Origin: Pseudaminobacter soli (ex Zhang et al. 2022) | Lineage (GTDB): Bacteria > Pseudomonadota > Alphaproteobacteria > Rhizobiales > Rhizobiaceae | Reading direction: 5' to 3' | NCBI RefSeq assembly: GCF_014595955.1 | Contig: NZ_JABVCF010000007.1 | Coordinates: 248,001 to 312,000 of the forward strand | Length of the DNA: 64,000 nucleotides | Shown here: piece after piece, positions 52,167-62,412 of the stretch | Layout: each line of letters opens with the position of its first letter | How positions within the stretch are numbered: the first letter of the stretch is position 1 | Notes under the pieces: model-generated | The model's database searches: none | What the model was told of the DNA's origin: nothing | The model's input: only the letters and a program-made list of their open reading frames with translations | Made by a program: the position numbers and the translations under genes

Positions 52167-53096
52167 ATGCAAACAACGCCGCTCAGGATCGGAACTCGCG
52201 GAAGCCAATTGGCGCTCGCCCAGGCGCATGAGGTGCGCGCGCGGCTCATGGCCGCGCATTCGCTGCCCGAAGAGGCATTCGAGATCGTGCCCATCGTCAC
52301 CAGCGGCGACCGCATTCAGGATCGGCCGCTTGCCGATATCGGCGGCAAAGGCCTGTTCACGCAGGAGATCGAGGAGGGGCTGCTGTCGGGCAGCCTCGAC
52401 GTCGCCGTTCACTCCTCGAAGGACATGCCGACGGTCCTGCCCGAGGGTCTTGATCTCACCGCCTTCCTGCCACGGGAGGATACGCGGGATGCCTTCATCG
52501 GTCGCGCGGCGCCGAGCATAGAGGCGCTGCCCCCCGGCTCCAAGGTTGGATCGTCGTCGCTGAGGCGGCAGGCCCTGATCCTGCGCATGCGGCCGGACCT
52601 CTCCGTGGTTCCATTCCGCGGCAACGTGCAGAGCCGGATGCGCAAGCTCGACGAGGGCCAGGTGGACGGCACAATCCTTGCCAATGCCGGCCTGAGGCGG
52701 CTCGGTATGACCGAGGTCATCACCGACCTGATGCCGTCCGAAACATTCCCGCCTGCTCCCGGACAGGGCGCGATCTGTGTCGAGAGCCGGATCGGGGATC
52801 CGCGGATAGACGCACTGTTGCAGCCCATTCATCACCGCGAGACCGGCTTGGCGCTTGCCTGCGAACGCGCCTTCCTCGCGGCCCTGGATGGCTCATGCCG
52901 CACGCCGATCGCTGGCCATGCGGTGGTGGAGGGCGAAAAGTTTCACTTCAAGGGCCTCATCATCACGCCGGACGGCCGGATTTCACATGACATCGCGATC
53001 GATGGCCCTGCAGCAGATGCTGCCGTTCTCGGCGCAAAGGCGGGCGCGGCGGTGCGCGAGAAGGCGGGCACCACCTTCTTCGAGAGCTGGAACTGA
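52167..53096 (+). CDS. hemC: Hydroxymethylbilane synthase
   Basis: Porphobilinogen deaminase of 309 aa, polymerising four porphobilinogens into hydroxymethylbilane. It has [14 protein letters not shown], the catalytic Asp region [11 protein letters not shown], and Cys244 in [13 protein letters not shown] carrying the dipyrromethane cofactor. The ATG at 52167 gives the standard N-terminus, the upstream open frame being antisense to tsaD. hemD follows with no gap. Confidence 0.97.
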   Translation: MQTTPLRIGTRGSQLALAQAHEVRARLMAAHSLPEEAFEIVPIVTSGDRIQDRPLADIGGKGLFTQEIEEGLLSGSLDVAVHSSKDMPTVLPEGLDLTAFLPREDTRDAFIGRAAPSIEALPPGSKVGSSSLRRQALILRMRPDLSVVPFRGNVQSRMRKLDEGQVDGTILANAGLRRLGMTEVITDLMPSETFPPAPGQGAICVESRIGDPRIDALLQPIHHRETGLALACERAFLAALDGSCRTPIAGHAVVEGEKFHFKGLIITPDGRISHDIAIDGPAADAAVLGAKAGAAVREKAGTTFFESWN

Positions 53097-53837
53097 ATGC
53101 GACATCGCGTTCTGGTGACGCGACCAAGGGGGGAGGCGGCGCGAACCAGCCGCCGCCTCGCCGAAATGGGGTTTTATCCGGTCGAACTGCCGCTCTCCGA
53201 GATCGTGCCTGTTTCGTTGGATGTCTCGACCCTTCCGAACGCGTTCGATGCCGTAGCGATCACCAGCGCCAACGCGATCACCCATGCCAGTTCGCCGCTG
53301 CTTGCGGCTCTATCGGAGAAGCCCTGCTTCGCGGTCGGCGCCAGGACGGCAGGCAAGGCGCGCGAGGCCGGCTTCGGGCATGTCGAAGAGGCGCAGGGCG
53401 ATGCTTCCGCGCTTGCCCGCCTCGTCGCTGGGCGCCTCGGAACAGGCGCGCGAATCGTCTTTCCTTGCGGACGGGTGCGGCTCAGCGAACTCGAGAGACT
53501 GCTCGGTGGGGCGGGCCTTTCCGTATTCCCGATCGAGACCTACGACAGCCGCCGCGTGAACTATGATTCCTCGACGCTGGAGGGAGTGCTTGGCGGGGAA
53601 CCGATTGACGCCGTGCTTCTTTATTCGGCGAAGGCCGCCGAACACTTCTCCGGCCTTGCATGGTCTCAGGCAGCATCGGAGGCTCTCCGGGGGGCGCGGT
53701 TTCTCTGCATGTCGGCGCGGGTTGCAGGCAAGCTTGCCGACGTGCCGTCGACGCGCATCGAGATCGCCTCCGAGCCCACGGAAGACCTCCTGCTGCGGCT
53801 TCTTGGCGCGCCGACTCGCTGCGGAGAGGCGAGCTAG
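53097..53837 (+). CDS. hemD: Uroporphyrinogen-III synthase
   Basis: Enzyme of 246 aa that cyclises hydroxymethylbilane with inversion of ring D. Sequence conservation is low, as usual for HemD; VLVTRPRGEAARTSRRLAEM at the start, FDAVAITSANAI, and DAVLLYSAKAAEHF support it. ATG directly abuts the hemC stop (TGAATG), indicating co-translation. Followed after 87 bp by the mitofilin-like gene. Confidence 0.92.
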   Translation: MRHRVLVTRPRGEAARTSRRLAEMGFYPVELPLSEIVPVSLDVSTLPNAFDAVAITSANAITHASSPLLAALSEKPCFAVGARTAGKAREAGFGHVEEAQGDASALARLVAGRLGTGARIVFPCGRVRLSELERLLGGAGLSVFPIETYDSRRVNYDSSTLEGVLGGEPIDAVLLYSAKAAEHFSGLAWSQAASEALRGARFLCMSARVAGKLADVPSTRIEIASEPTEDLLLRLLGAPTRCGEAS

Positions 53838-53924
53838 CACCCGCCTCTTTTCAGCCCGAGACCGTGTGATAGGTAGGAACAAAGCTCCGGTGCGTCGGGG
53901 CAGGAGAGAGGACGGAGGCCGTTG

Positions 53925-55478
53925 ATGGTCAAGACACCAAGGACCCGCCATTCCAAGACGCAGCGCGAGCCTTTGACCATCGACCTCGATCCTGCCGATG
54001 TTTCCCGGTCCGCCGGAACTGAAAACGATGACATCTCGGCCGAGACCAGCGGAGCGCGCCGCAACGACGCGGTCAACAGCGACGGCTTCGCCTCTGCCGA
54101 TCTTTCCGGCGAGCACGGCGGCGCGACCGAAGCGGCGTCGGACGGCTCACCCGATCGGGAGACGGACCCGCCGGTAGGTGAGTCGCTGAATGTGGACGGG
54201 AACGAGGCCAGGGGCAGCGAATCCACTCCGGAAACCAGCGTTGATGAACCGCCTGCCACCGAAACCGGCACGGCGGCGCAGCCGGAGCAGGAGTATCGTC
54301 CGGCCGAATCGGTGCAGGAGCCCTCGGGCTACAGCTTCGATGAGACGAACAAGGCGGATCCGGATCCGGAGAAGCCAATGCCGGAAGCACCGGCACCGAA
54401 ACGCGGAGACGGGTTTTCGCGCATTGCCGCCGGCGTGATCGGAGCGGCTGTCGCGCTCGCCGGCGCCGGCGCGCTGCAATATGCCGGTGTTTTGGGATCT
54501 CCGGCCGGAGGCCAAGCCGAAGTAACCGGAGGCGGAGAGCAGTGGGGCTCCGAGATCGAAAGCCTTCGCCAGGAGATCGAGGCGCTGAAGGCCGGCACCG
54601 GCGCCGCTGTCGCAGACGGGGCGGCCGTCAGCGACCTCACGGCCCGTGTAAATGACCTGTCGGGCGGACTGGAGGCGGTCAAGTCCGACCTCGCGGCCTT
54701 ACGCGAGGCGATCCCGGCCGGCGGCAATGGCAGCGATGCAGCGGGTCTGCAGGCGCTCGACACCCGCCTCAAGGAGGTCGAATCGAGATTGACCGCGCTG
54801 CAGCAGCGTGAGGTGCCGAGCGCTGGCGACCTCGCCGCTCTCGGCGACCGCATCGTCGCCCTGCAGGGTGAGGTCAAGTCGGCCGTCGGTGCGTCCTCGA
54901 ACGCAAACGAGCGGCTCGCGACGCTCGAAAGCTCGGTGCAGGCGCTTGCCTCCCGCGTCGATGCGCAAGCGCAGCAGCCAAAAATCGCGCTGGCGATCGC
55001 GACGGCGGCGCTGAAATCGGCCGTGGAGCGCGGCGCACCCTTCGCGGCCGAGCTCGAGACGTTTGCCGCGATCGCACCGGCGACCCCGGAGACCGAAGCT
55101 CTTCGCGCGCATGCAGAGCAGGGAGTTGCCACCCGCGACGATCTCGTTCGGGAGCTTGAGCCGGCGGCTTCGGCGATGATCGGCGCCGCCAACCCTGTCG
55201 ATCCGAATGCCGGCTTCTTCGACCGTCTACTGCACAGCGCCGAGTCGCTGGTCACCGTGCGGCCGGTCGGCGAAGTGCAGGGCGAGGGTGTGCCTGAGAT
55301 TGTGGCGCGGCTGGAGGCGGCGCTGAAGGCCGGCGATCTCGACAAGGCAGTCGCCGAGTTCGACAGTCTTCCGGAAAACATCAAGGCCGCTGCGGGATCG
55401 TTCGGCGAGCGGCTGAAGGCGCGGCGCGACGTCGAGCAAGCGGTCGATCAGGTCGTCGCCGGCGCGATGAAGGCCTGA
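53925..55478 (+). CDS. Mitofilin/Mic60-like membrane protein (COG4223 type)
   Basis: Membrane protein of 517 aa related to bacterial Mic60, which shapes inner-membrane curvature and cristae-like structures in alphaproteobacteria. A long acidic disordered N-terminus (about 1-155) precedes one membrane helix (IAAGVIGAAVALAGAGALQY), then a coiled-coil region (about 200-350) and a C-terminal mitofilin-like helical domain. The ATG at 53925 is preferred over the TTG at 53922. Lying between hemD and hemY is the typical alphaproteobacterial location, which supports the assignment. Confidence 0.85.
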   Translation: MVKTPRTRHSKTQREPLTIDLDPADVSRSAGTENDDISAETSGARRNDAVNSDGFASADLSGEHGGATEAASDGSPDRETDPPVGESLNVDGNEARGSESTPETSVDEPPATETGTAAQPEQEYRPAESVQEPSGYSFDETNKADPDPEKPMPEAPAPKRGDGFSRIAAGVIGAAVALAGAGALQYAGVLGSPAGGQAEVTGGGEQWGSEIESLRQEIEALKAGTGAAVADGAAVSDLTARVNDLSGGLEAVKSDLAALREAIPAGGNGSDAAGLQALDTRLKEVESRLTALQQREVPSAGDLAALGDRIVALQGEVKSAVGASSNANERLATLESSVQALASRVDAQAQQPKIALAIATAALKSAVERGAPFAAELETFAAIAPATPETEALRAHAEQGVATRDDLVRELEPAASAMIGAANPVDPNAGFFDRLLHSAESLVTVRPVGEVQGEGVPEIVARLEAALKAGDLDKAVAEFDSLPENIKAAAGSFGERLKARRDVEQAVDQVVAGAMKA

Positions 55479-55489
55479 GGGGAGGGCAG

Positions 55490-57214
55490 ATGATCAGGAT
55501 ACTGTTCTTCCTTCTCGTCGTCTTCCTGCTCGGGCTGGGCTTTGCCTGGCTGGCCGACCGGCCCGGCGACATGGTGGTGACCCTCAGCGGTTATCAATAC
55601 CGGGTCAGCCTGATGGTGGCGGCGGTGGCCGTGGTGACGGTGGTCGCGGCCGTGATGATCCTCTGGTGGCTGTTGAAGGCGATCTGGACCAGCCCCTATA
55701 CGGTCGCCCGCTATTTTCGGGTGCGGCGGCGCGACCGCGGCTACCAGGCGCTGTCGACCGGCATGATCGCCGCGGGAGCCGGCGACTTCGATCTCGCCCG
55801 CCGCAAGAACCGGGAAGCGATGAAGCTGATCCGCTCGGATCAGGAGCCGCTGATCCAGCTCCTGGACGCGCAGGTGTCGCTGCTCGAAGGTCGCCACGAC
55901 GAAGCCCGCCAAAAATTCGAGGCGATGGCCGAGGACCCGGAGATGAAACTCCTCGGGTTGCGCGGCCTCTATCTCGAAGCCGAGAGGCTCGGTGACCGTG
56001 AGGCCGCCCGGCATTATGCGGCCCGTGCCGCCGAAGCCGCGCCGCAACTCGGCTGGGCCGCGGATTCCACCATCGAGCAGAGGATCGCGGAAGGCGACTG
56101 GGACGGCGCCTTAAAAATCCTCGACGCGCAGAAATCCACGCACCAGGTGGACCGTGAACTGGCGGCCCGCCGCCGCTCGGTGCTGCTGACTGCAAAGGCC
56201 AACGCGCTGTTCGACACGAATTTTGCCATCGCCAAGGCCGCGGCACTGGAAGCCAACAGGCTGCGCCCGGACTTCGTACCGGCGGCACTCGTAGCCGCCC
56301 GCGCCCTGTTCCGCGAAAGCGATCTCCGCAAAGGCGCCAAGGTCCTCGAAGCGGCCTGGAAGGCCACCCCACACCCCGGCCTGGCCGACCTCTACGTCCA
56401 TGCGCGGCACGGTGACTCGGTGAACGACCGGCTGGTGAGGGCGAAGAAGCTCCAGTCGCTGAGGCAGAACAATGCGGAGTCAGCGCTGGCCGTCGCCCGC
56501 GCGGCCCTCGACGCCGGAGATTATTCCCTCGCCCGCGAGCAGGCCGAGTCGGCGATCCGCATGCAGCCGCGCGAAGGCGCCTGGCTGCTCCTGGCCGACA
56601 CCGAGGAGGCCGAGACCGGCGATGTCGGCAAGGTTCGGGAATATCTCGCCAAGGCGGTGCGCGCGCCGCGCGATCCCGCCTGGGTAGCGGACGGATACGA
56701 GTCGGACCGCTGGGCGCCTGTGTCGCCGGTCACCGGGCGCCTCGACGCGTTCGAGTGGCGCGTGCCGGTCGAGCGCCTCGGCGCGCTGATCGAGGCAGAC
56801 AGGGAGCGGGCCCAGATCGAGGAAGCACCCGCACTGGCGGCTCCGTTGCCAGTAGCGCCCGCGGAGCCGGCGGCAGCACCGGCTCCGTCCATGCCGGCCC
56901 CTGTCGTGGCAGCATCAAGTCCAGCCCCACGAAAGCCGGAGCCCCACCTGCCGGCGGCTTTCTCGGCATCGTCGGAACCGGTCGTCAACGGCGTCGTGGC
57001 CGCGGAGAGCAAAGACAGCGTTGTACCACCGTCGCCCCAGGCCGGACTTGTCGAGGCGCTCGACGGAGCCGGGCAGGAGCAATCCTCCGAAGCCGCCACG
57101 CAAGACCGTCGCACGCCGCCGGCTGCCGAGATCACGGTGCCGATGCCGCCGGATGATCCTGGCGTCGACCCGCTGGAGACGGTAAAGGCAAGGCGGCGCT
57201 TCGGCCTGTTCTGA
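55490..57214 (+). CDS. hemY: Haem biosynthesis-associated TPR protein HemY
   Basis: Inner-membrane protein of 574 aa. Two N-terminal helices (ILFFLLVVFLLGLGFAWLAD and MVAAVAVVTVVAAVMILWWL) precede the conserved YQALSTGMIAAGAGDFDLAR and TPR-like helices to about residue 420. The C-terminal 130 residues are Pro/Ala-rich and probably disordered. It is the HemY of the hemCD operon, not protoporphyrinogen oxidase; the exact role is unknown. It starts 11 bp after the mitofilin-like stop. Confidence 0.9.
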   Translation: MIRILFFLLVVFLLGLGFAWLADRPGDMVVTLSGYQYRVSLMVAAVAVVTVVAAVMILWWLLKAIWTSPYTVARYFRVRRRDRGYQALSTGMIAAGAGDFDLARRKNREAMKLIRSDQEPLIQLLDAQVSLLEGRHDEARQKFEAMAEDPEMKLLGLRGLYLEAERLGDREAARHYAARAAEAAPQLGWAADSTIEQRIAEGDWDGALKILDAQKSTHQVDRELAARRRSVLLTAKANALFDTNFAIAKAAALEANRLRPDFVPAALVAARALFRESDLRKGAKVLEAAWKATPHPGLADLYVHARHGDSVNDRLVRAKKLQSLRQNNAESALAVARAALDAGDYSLAREQAESAIRMQPREGAWLLLADTEEAETGDVGKVREYLAKAVRAPRDPAWVADGYESDRWAPVSPVTGRLDAFEWRVPVERLGALIEADRERAQIEEAPALAAPLPVAPAEPAAAPAPSMPAPVVAASSPAPRKPEPHLPAAFSASSEPVVNGVVAAESKDSVVPPSPQAGLVEALDGAGQEQSSEAATQDRRTPPAAEITVPMPPDDPGVDPLETVKARRRFGLF

Positions 57215-57224
57215 CGAGACGAAG

Positions 57225-57719
57225 ATGGCGGACGGCTTGATCGATAGGGTGATCGCGTTCCTGCGGGATTTGCCGGGACGCGAACAGACGGGTTCCCGCT
57301 CCGCCGAAGATCCCCGAGTGGCTGCGGCCGCCCTGCTCTACCATGTGATGGACGCCGACGGCGTCCGCCAGGACGTCGAGTGGGACAGCATCAAGCGAAT
57401 CCTGGCCGATACGTACAAAGTCGGGGGGCGCGAGCTCGACGACCTTGTGAAAGCTGGCGAGCAGGCCGAGCAGGAGGCGGTCGACTTCTACGCCTTCACC
57501 AGTGTCTTGAAGCGGCATCTCGACGAAGAGCAGCGAATCGCCTTTATTCGGCTGCTCTGGGAAGTCGTCTATGCCGACGGGGTCCTTCATGAGCTGGAAG
57601 ATCATACGCTATGGCGTGTGGCCGATTTGATGGGTGTCGATCAGCGCGACCGGGTGCTTGCCCGGCAGGACGCGGCCCGCAAGGCTCAGGGCCCAAAGGG
57701 CACGGCGACCGATGATTGA
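57225..57719 (+). CDS. TerB family tellurite-resistance-like protein
   Basis: Soluble helical protein of 164 aa with the TerB/COG4103 pattern: AAAALLYHVMDADGVRQDVE and LLWEVVYADGVLHELEDHTL, two acidic repeats likely to bind a metal. Function in this context is unknown; tellurite resistance should not be assumed. It follows hemY by 10 bp and overlaps the next gene by 8 bp, so all belong to one transcript. Confidence 0.9.
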   Translation: MADGLIDRVIAFLRDLPGREQTGSRSAEDPRVAAAALLYHVMDADGVRQDVEWDSIKRILADTYKVGGRELDDLVKAGEQAEQEAVDFYAFTSVLKRHLDEEQRIAFIRLLWEVVYADGVLHELEDHTLWRVADLMGVDQRDRVLARQDAARKAQGPKGTATDD

Positions 57720-58524
57720 TCGGGGGCGGGGCGGCAAGCGGCCGCGCATCCTCGTCGTGCTTCACCAGGAACTCTCCAGTCCCGGCCGCGTCGGCCAGAT
57801 GCTCGTCGAGAATGGCTTCGACCTCGATATAAGGCGGCCGCCGCTGGGCGATCCGTTGCCGGACACGCTGGCCGAGCACGCCGGGGCGGTCGTCTTCGGC
57901 GGCCCCATGAGCGCCAACGACAAGGACGAGTTCATAAAGCGGGAGACCGACTGGCTCTCCGTACCGCTGGTCGAGAAACGGCCGTTCCTCGGCATCTGCC
58001 TCGGTGCGCAGATGCTGGTGAACCATCTCGGCGGGTCGGTCGACAGCCACCACGAGGGGCTGGTCGAGATCGGCTGGTATCCGCTGCGCGCCACCGAGGA
58101 AGGCAGGGCGCTGATGCACTGGCCGGAGATGGTCTATCAGTTCCACCGCGAGGGCTTTTCCCTACCATCGGGGACGACGCTGCTAGCGACCTCCGAGACC
58201 TACCCCAACCAGGCCTTCCGATATGGCGAGAATGCCTGGGGCATTCAGTTCCACGCAGAACTCACGCGCGTCATGATGCAGCGCTGGGTGGTGCGCGGCG
58301 CAGAGCGGTTCTCACTGCCGGGGGCGCAGCCCGGCCGCGACCATCTTGGCGGGCGCCTGATCTGGGACATGCACCTCAAGCAGTGGCTGGTCGAATTCCT
58401 GGATATGGTGTTCGGCGGCCCGGAACTCCGGGCGCAAACCGCCGATGCTAGGCGCGGCCGTCGAGATGGCGGACTTTCCGTAATTTCGGAAATAGCCAGC
58501 TCCAAAGTCCGGCCACCGCAATAG
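57712..58524 (+). CDS. Class I glutamine amidotransferase-like protein
   Basis: GATase1-fold protein of 270 aa with an intact triad: nucleophile Cys96 in FLGICLGAQMLVNH, His181 and Glu183 in AWGIQFHAELT. It resembles GMP-synthase-like stand-alone amidotransferases (PuuD/GuaA-like group) that may hydrolyse gamma-glutamyl compounds. The start lies inside the TerB gene (8-bp overlap). Its last 77 bp overlap the convergent MFS gene. Confidence 0.88.
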   Translation: MIDRGRGGKRPRILVVLHQELSSPGRVGQMLVENGFDLDIRRPPLGDPLPDTLAEHAGAVVFGGPMSANDKDEFIKRETDWLSVPLVEKRPFLGICLGAQMLVNHLGGSVDSHHEGLVEIGWYPLRATEEGRALMHWPEMVYQFHREGFSLPSGTTLLATSETYPNQAFRYGENAWGIQFHAELTRVMMQRWVVRGAERFSLPGAQPGRDHLGGRLIWDMHLKQWLVEFLDMVFGGPELRAQTADARRGRRDGGLSVISEIASSKVRPPQ

Positions 58525-59680
58525 CGCCGGCGCCGCCGAACACGACGGCGGGCACGGTGCCGATCCAGGCGGCCATCATGCCCGCGCGGAACTCGCCCAG
58601 TTCGTTCGACGCGCCAACGAAGACCATGTTCACCGCGTTGACGCGGCCGCGCACCTCGTCGGGAGTCCATAGCTGGATGAGCGTCTCGCGGACATAGACG
58701 CTGACCATGTCGGTCGCGCCGACCAGGGCAAGCGCCAGGATCGACAGCCAGGTGGCCGTCGAAAGACCGAAGACGACGGTCGAGACGCCGAACAGCGCGA
58801 CGAAGACGAGCAGGATGACGCCCGCCTTGTCGCGTAGCGGATGGCCGGCCAGCCAGATCGCCACAAGGATTGCGCCGACGCCAGGCGCAGCGCGAAGCAG
58901 GCCGAGGCCCCACGGTCCGAGCACCAGAATGTCTCGCGCATAGACGGGCAGCAGCGCGACCGCCCCGGAAAGCAGCACCGCGAAGAGGTCGAGCGAGATC
59001 GCTCCCAGCACCACCTTCTCCTTCCAGATGTATCGGAAGCCGGCGAACAGTGTGTCGAGTGTCGGGCGCTCTGTGCCACTGCGCTGCGCGGGGCGAGGGA
59101 TGACGAAGATCAGCACGGTGCTTGCAGCCATCAGAGCCGTAGCGACACCGTAGGCCGCCTCTGCCGAAATGCCGTAGAGCAGGCCGCCCGCGACCGGGCC
59201 CACGATCGTCGCGGTCTGCCAGGCGGAGGAGTTCCAGGCGACCGCATTGGCGAAGTCCTTGCTCGGGACGAGATTGGCGACCAGCGAAGCCGCCGCGGGG
59301 CCGAAGAAGGCGCGCGCCAGGCCGAATACCGCCAGAACGGCGAAGATCGGACCGGGTCCGGCCAGACCGTGGAAGGAGAGGAGAAGCAGCGCCAAGGCGC
59401 AGAGCGCCTCCAGGGACGCCGAAAGACCCATAATATGCCGTCGCCCAAAGCGGTCGGCGATCGCTCCGGTCACAAGTACGAGGAGAAGCGAGGGGATGAA
59501 CTGGATGATGCCGACCAGCCCGAGATCGAACGGATCGCGCGTCAGATCATAGATCTGCCAGCCGACGGCCACTGAAACGATCTGCGTGGCGAAGGTGGCG
59601 AGGAAGCGTGCGGACCAGAAGACTAGAAAGGAGCGGTGCCGGAAGGCGGCAAAACGGTGATCAGCGGCGAGTGAGGACAT
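58448..59680 (-). CDS. MFS transporter (EntS/DUF894-like exporter)
   Basis: Twelve-helix permease of 410 aa. The opening RFAAFRHRSFLVFWSARFLATF and the loop GAIADRFGRRHIMGLS are typical of the enterobactin-exporter-like branch. The substrate is unknown. The 3' end overlaps the glutamine amidotransferase gene on the other strand by 77 bp; both reading frames look genuine. Confidence 0.92.
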   Translation of the reverse strand: MSSLAADHRFAAFRHRSFLVFWSARFLATFATQIVSVAVGWQIYDLTRDPFDLGLVGIIQFIPSLLLVLVTGAIADRFGRRHIMGLSASLEALCALALLLLSFHGLAGPGPIFAVLAVFGLARAFFGPAAASLVANLVPSKDFANAVAWNSSAWQTATIVGPVAGGLLYGISAEAAYGVATALMAASTVLIFVIPRPAQRSGTERPTLDTLFAGFRYIWKEKVVLGAISLDLFAVLLSGAVALLPVYARDILVLGPWGLGLLRAAPGVGAILVAIWLAGHPLRDKAGVILLVFVALFGVSTVVFGLSTATWLSILALALVGATDMVSVYVRETLIQLWTPDEVRGRVNAVNMVFVGASNELGEFRAGMMAAWIGTVPAVVFGGAGAIAVAGLWSWLFPKLRKVRHLDGRA

Positions 59681-59799
59681 GCGCTCGGGGAAGCCTAGGC
59701 GGGGAGGGGATCGCTCCGCTTATCCCATTCCGCGCGGCATGGATACCTGCAGCCGGCCATGACGTCGTTCGGGAGCTGAGCGGGTGCAGTCGCTCCCGG

Positions 59800-60018
59800 T
59801 CAGTGCTCGGTCAGCGCCTCGTTGAGCAGGTCGAGATCGACGTAGAAGAAACGCACCAGGCAGCGCTCCACCTCTTCAGGGGCGAACCCCTGATCCCTGA
59901 GGTAGGAAACGGCCTCGAAGACGGCCCGCCGCTCGACGAGCTGCATCTTGGCGTCGTCCCGCACCTCGAAAGAGGGGTCGTTGAGGAAGATCCGATGACT
60001 GGCGGAAAGGTCGTGCAT
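59800..60018 (-). CDS. Small conserved-looking hypothetical protein
   Basis: A 72 aa acidic helical protein (FLNDPSFEVRDDAKMQLVER ... FAPEEVERCLVRFFYVDLDL). No known domain recognised, but amphipathic helices and codon bias look coding. The ATG at 60018 is preceded by GGGGAC; in-frame ATGs at 60039 and 60048 are alternatives. It lies between the MFS gene and phoB on the minus strand. Confidence 0.65.
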   Translation of the reverse strand: MHDLSASHRIFLNDPSFEVRDDAKMQLVERRAVFEAVSYLRDQGFAPEEVERCLVRFFYVDLDLLNEALTEH

Positions 60019-60142
60019 GTCCGTCCCCGAGCGATACATGCGAATCATATTCGCTTAAGGATAACGCAATCTTACCAATCGCAACACCCGGCAGAAGCTA
60101 TGGGCGCGGCTTTGCCTGAAACCGCACCCCGAAGGGTTGGGC

Positions 60143-60832
60143 CTACTCCTCGCTGATCGCGTAGCCGGCGCCGCGCACGGTGCGGATCACATCCGGTAGC
60201 CGCCCCGTGTTGACGGCCTTGCGCAGCCGGCCGACATGGACGTCCACCGTACGCTCGTCGATGTAGATCGTCTCCCCCCAGACATTGTCGAGGAGCTGGC
60301 CGCGCGAAAATACGCGCCCTGGATGCCGCATCATGAATTCGAGCAGCCGGAATTCCGTCGGGCCGAGCTTGACCTCCGCCTTCTTGCGATAGACGCGATG
60401 CGACTCGCGGTCGAGCACGATGTCACCCACCTTCAGCACGGAGGACAGGACCTCCGGCTTGGCGCGCCGCAGCAGGGCCTTCACCCGCGCGATGAACTCC
60501 GGCATCGAGAACGGTTTCACCAGGTAGTCGTCTGCGCCGGTGGCGAGGCCGCGCACGCGGTCGCTCTCCTCGCCGCGCGCGGTGAGCATGATGACGGGCA
60601 GCCGCTCCGTCTCCGGCCGCATCCTTAGCCGGCGGCAGAGCTCTATCCCTGAGACCGCAGGCAGCATCCAGTCGAGCACGAGCAGGTCAGGGACGTTCTC
60701 CTGCAGGCGCAACTCGGCTTCGTCGCCGCGCTGGATGACCTCGACCTGATAGCCCTCCGCCTCGAGGTTGTATCGGAGAAGCACACCCAGCGGCTCCTCG
60801 TCCTCCACCACCATGACTTTGGGAGCGATCAT
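60143..60832 (-). CDS. phoB: Phosphate regulon response regulator PhoB
   Basis: OmpR-type regulator of 229 aa. Receiver with Asp54 in LLVLDWMLPAVSG and Lys in DDYLVKPFSMPEF; winged-helix domain with LGPTEFRLLEFMMRHPGRVF and the recognition region DERTVDVHVGRLRKA. These match PhoB specifically. Last gene of the pst-phoU-phoB operon, 16 bp after phoU. The partner kinase PhoR is not in the window. Confidence 0.95.
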   Translation of the reverse strand: MIAPKVMVVEDEEPLGVLLRYNLEAEGYQVEVIQRGDEAELRLQENVPDLLVLDWMLPAVSGIELCRRLRMRPETERLPVIMLTARGEESDRVRGLATGADDYLVKPFSMPEFIARVKALLRRAKPEVLSSVLKVGDIVLDRESHRVYRKKAEVKLGPTEFRLLEFMMRHPGRVFSRGQLLDNVWGETIYIDERTVDVHVGRLRKAVNTGRLPDVIRTVRGAGYAISEE

Positions 60833-60848
60833 CGCCTTCCCCCGCCTC

Positions 60849-61553
60849 TCATTCGCTGATGCTGCTCGACATTTCGTCGAGCTTCGGGCGCTGAAGCGGC
60901 AGTTGCGTGCCGGTCAGCACATAATAGGCGTTCTCCGCGATGTTGGTCATATGATCGCCGATACGCTCCAGGTTCTTCGCGCAGAAGAGGAGGTGCGTGC
61001 AGGGCGTGATGTTGCGCGGATCCTCCATCATGTAGGTGAGGAGTTCCCGGAATATCGAAGTGTATTTGACGTCGATCTTCTCGTCATCGATGCGCAGAGT
61101 CTGAAGTTCCTGCGGCTTGCGGTCGGCGTAGGCTGCGACGATGTTGCGAATCTGGCCGAGCACCAGATCGGCCATCTCCTTGATGCCGGTCGAGAGAGCC
61201 CGCGGGGCCGTGATCTTGCCGATAGCGCCGACACGCTTGGCGACGTTCTTGGCCAGGTCGCCGACGCGTTCGAGATCGCCAGCCATGCGGATTGCGCCGA
61301 TTACCGCCCGCAGATCCTGCGCCATCGGCTGTCGCTTGGCGATCAGCGTGATTGCCCGATCGTCGACTTCGCGCTGTTTGGCGTCCATGAGCTTGTCATC
61401 GGCAATCACCTGCTGAGCCGTGGCCTCATCGGCCTCGAGCAGGGCGTCGATGGAGGCGGACACCATGGCAGCCGCGAGATCCGACATCTCGCGGATCAAC
61501 TGATCGATCTGACGAAGATCCTGGTCGAACGATGAAACAGTGTGCTCGCGCAT
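60849..61553 (-). CDS. phoU: Phosphate signalling protein PhoU
   Basis: Two-repeat helical protein of 234 aa that links PstSCAB transport to PhoR signalling. The repeats carry acidic metal-binding patches such as RMAGDLERVGDLAKNVAKR and AKNLERIGDHMTNIAENAYY. It follows pstB by 18 bp. Confidence 0.97.
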   Translation of the reverse strand: MREHTVSSFDQDLRQIDQLIREMSDLAAAMVSASIDALLEADEATAQQVIADDKLMDAKQREVDDRAITLIAKRQPMAQDLRAVIGAIRMAGDLERVGDLAKNVAKRVGAIGKITAPRALSTGIKEMADLVLGQIRNIVAAYADRKPQELQTLRIDDEKIDVKYTSIFRELLTYMMEDPRNITPCTHLLFCAKNLERIGDHMTNIAENAYYVLTGTQLPLQRPKLDEMSSSISE

Positions 61554-61571
61554 CTAACTCCTGCTCCTGCG

Positions 61572-62396
<825 letters not shown>

Positions 62397-62412
62397 GGTG
62401 CCCTGCTCCCTT

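Noticed and set aside
57225-57719. Tellurite resistance determinant
   Set aside because: A lone TerB-like gene at the end of a haem operon, without terZ, terC, terD or terE, does not support a resistance function.
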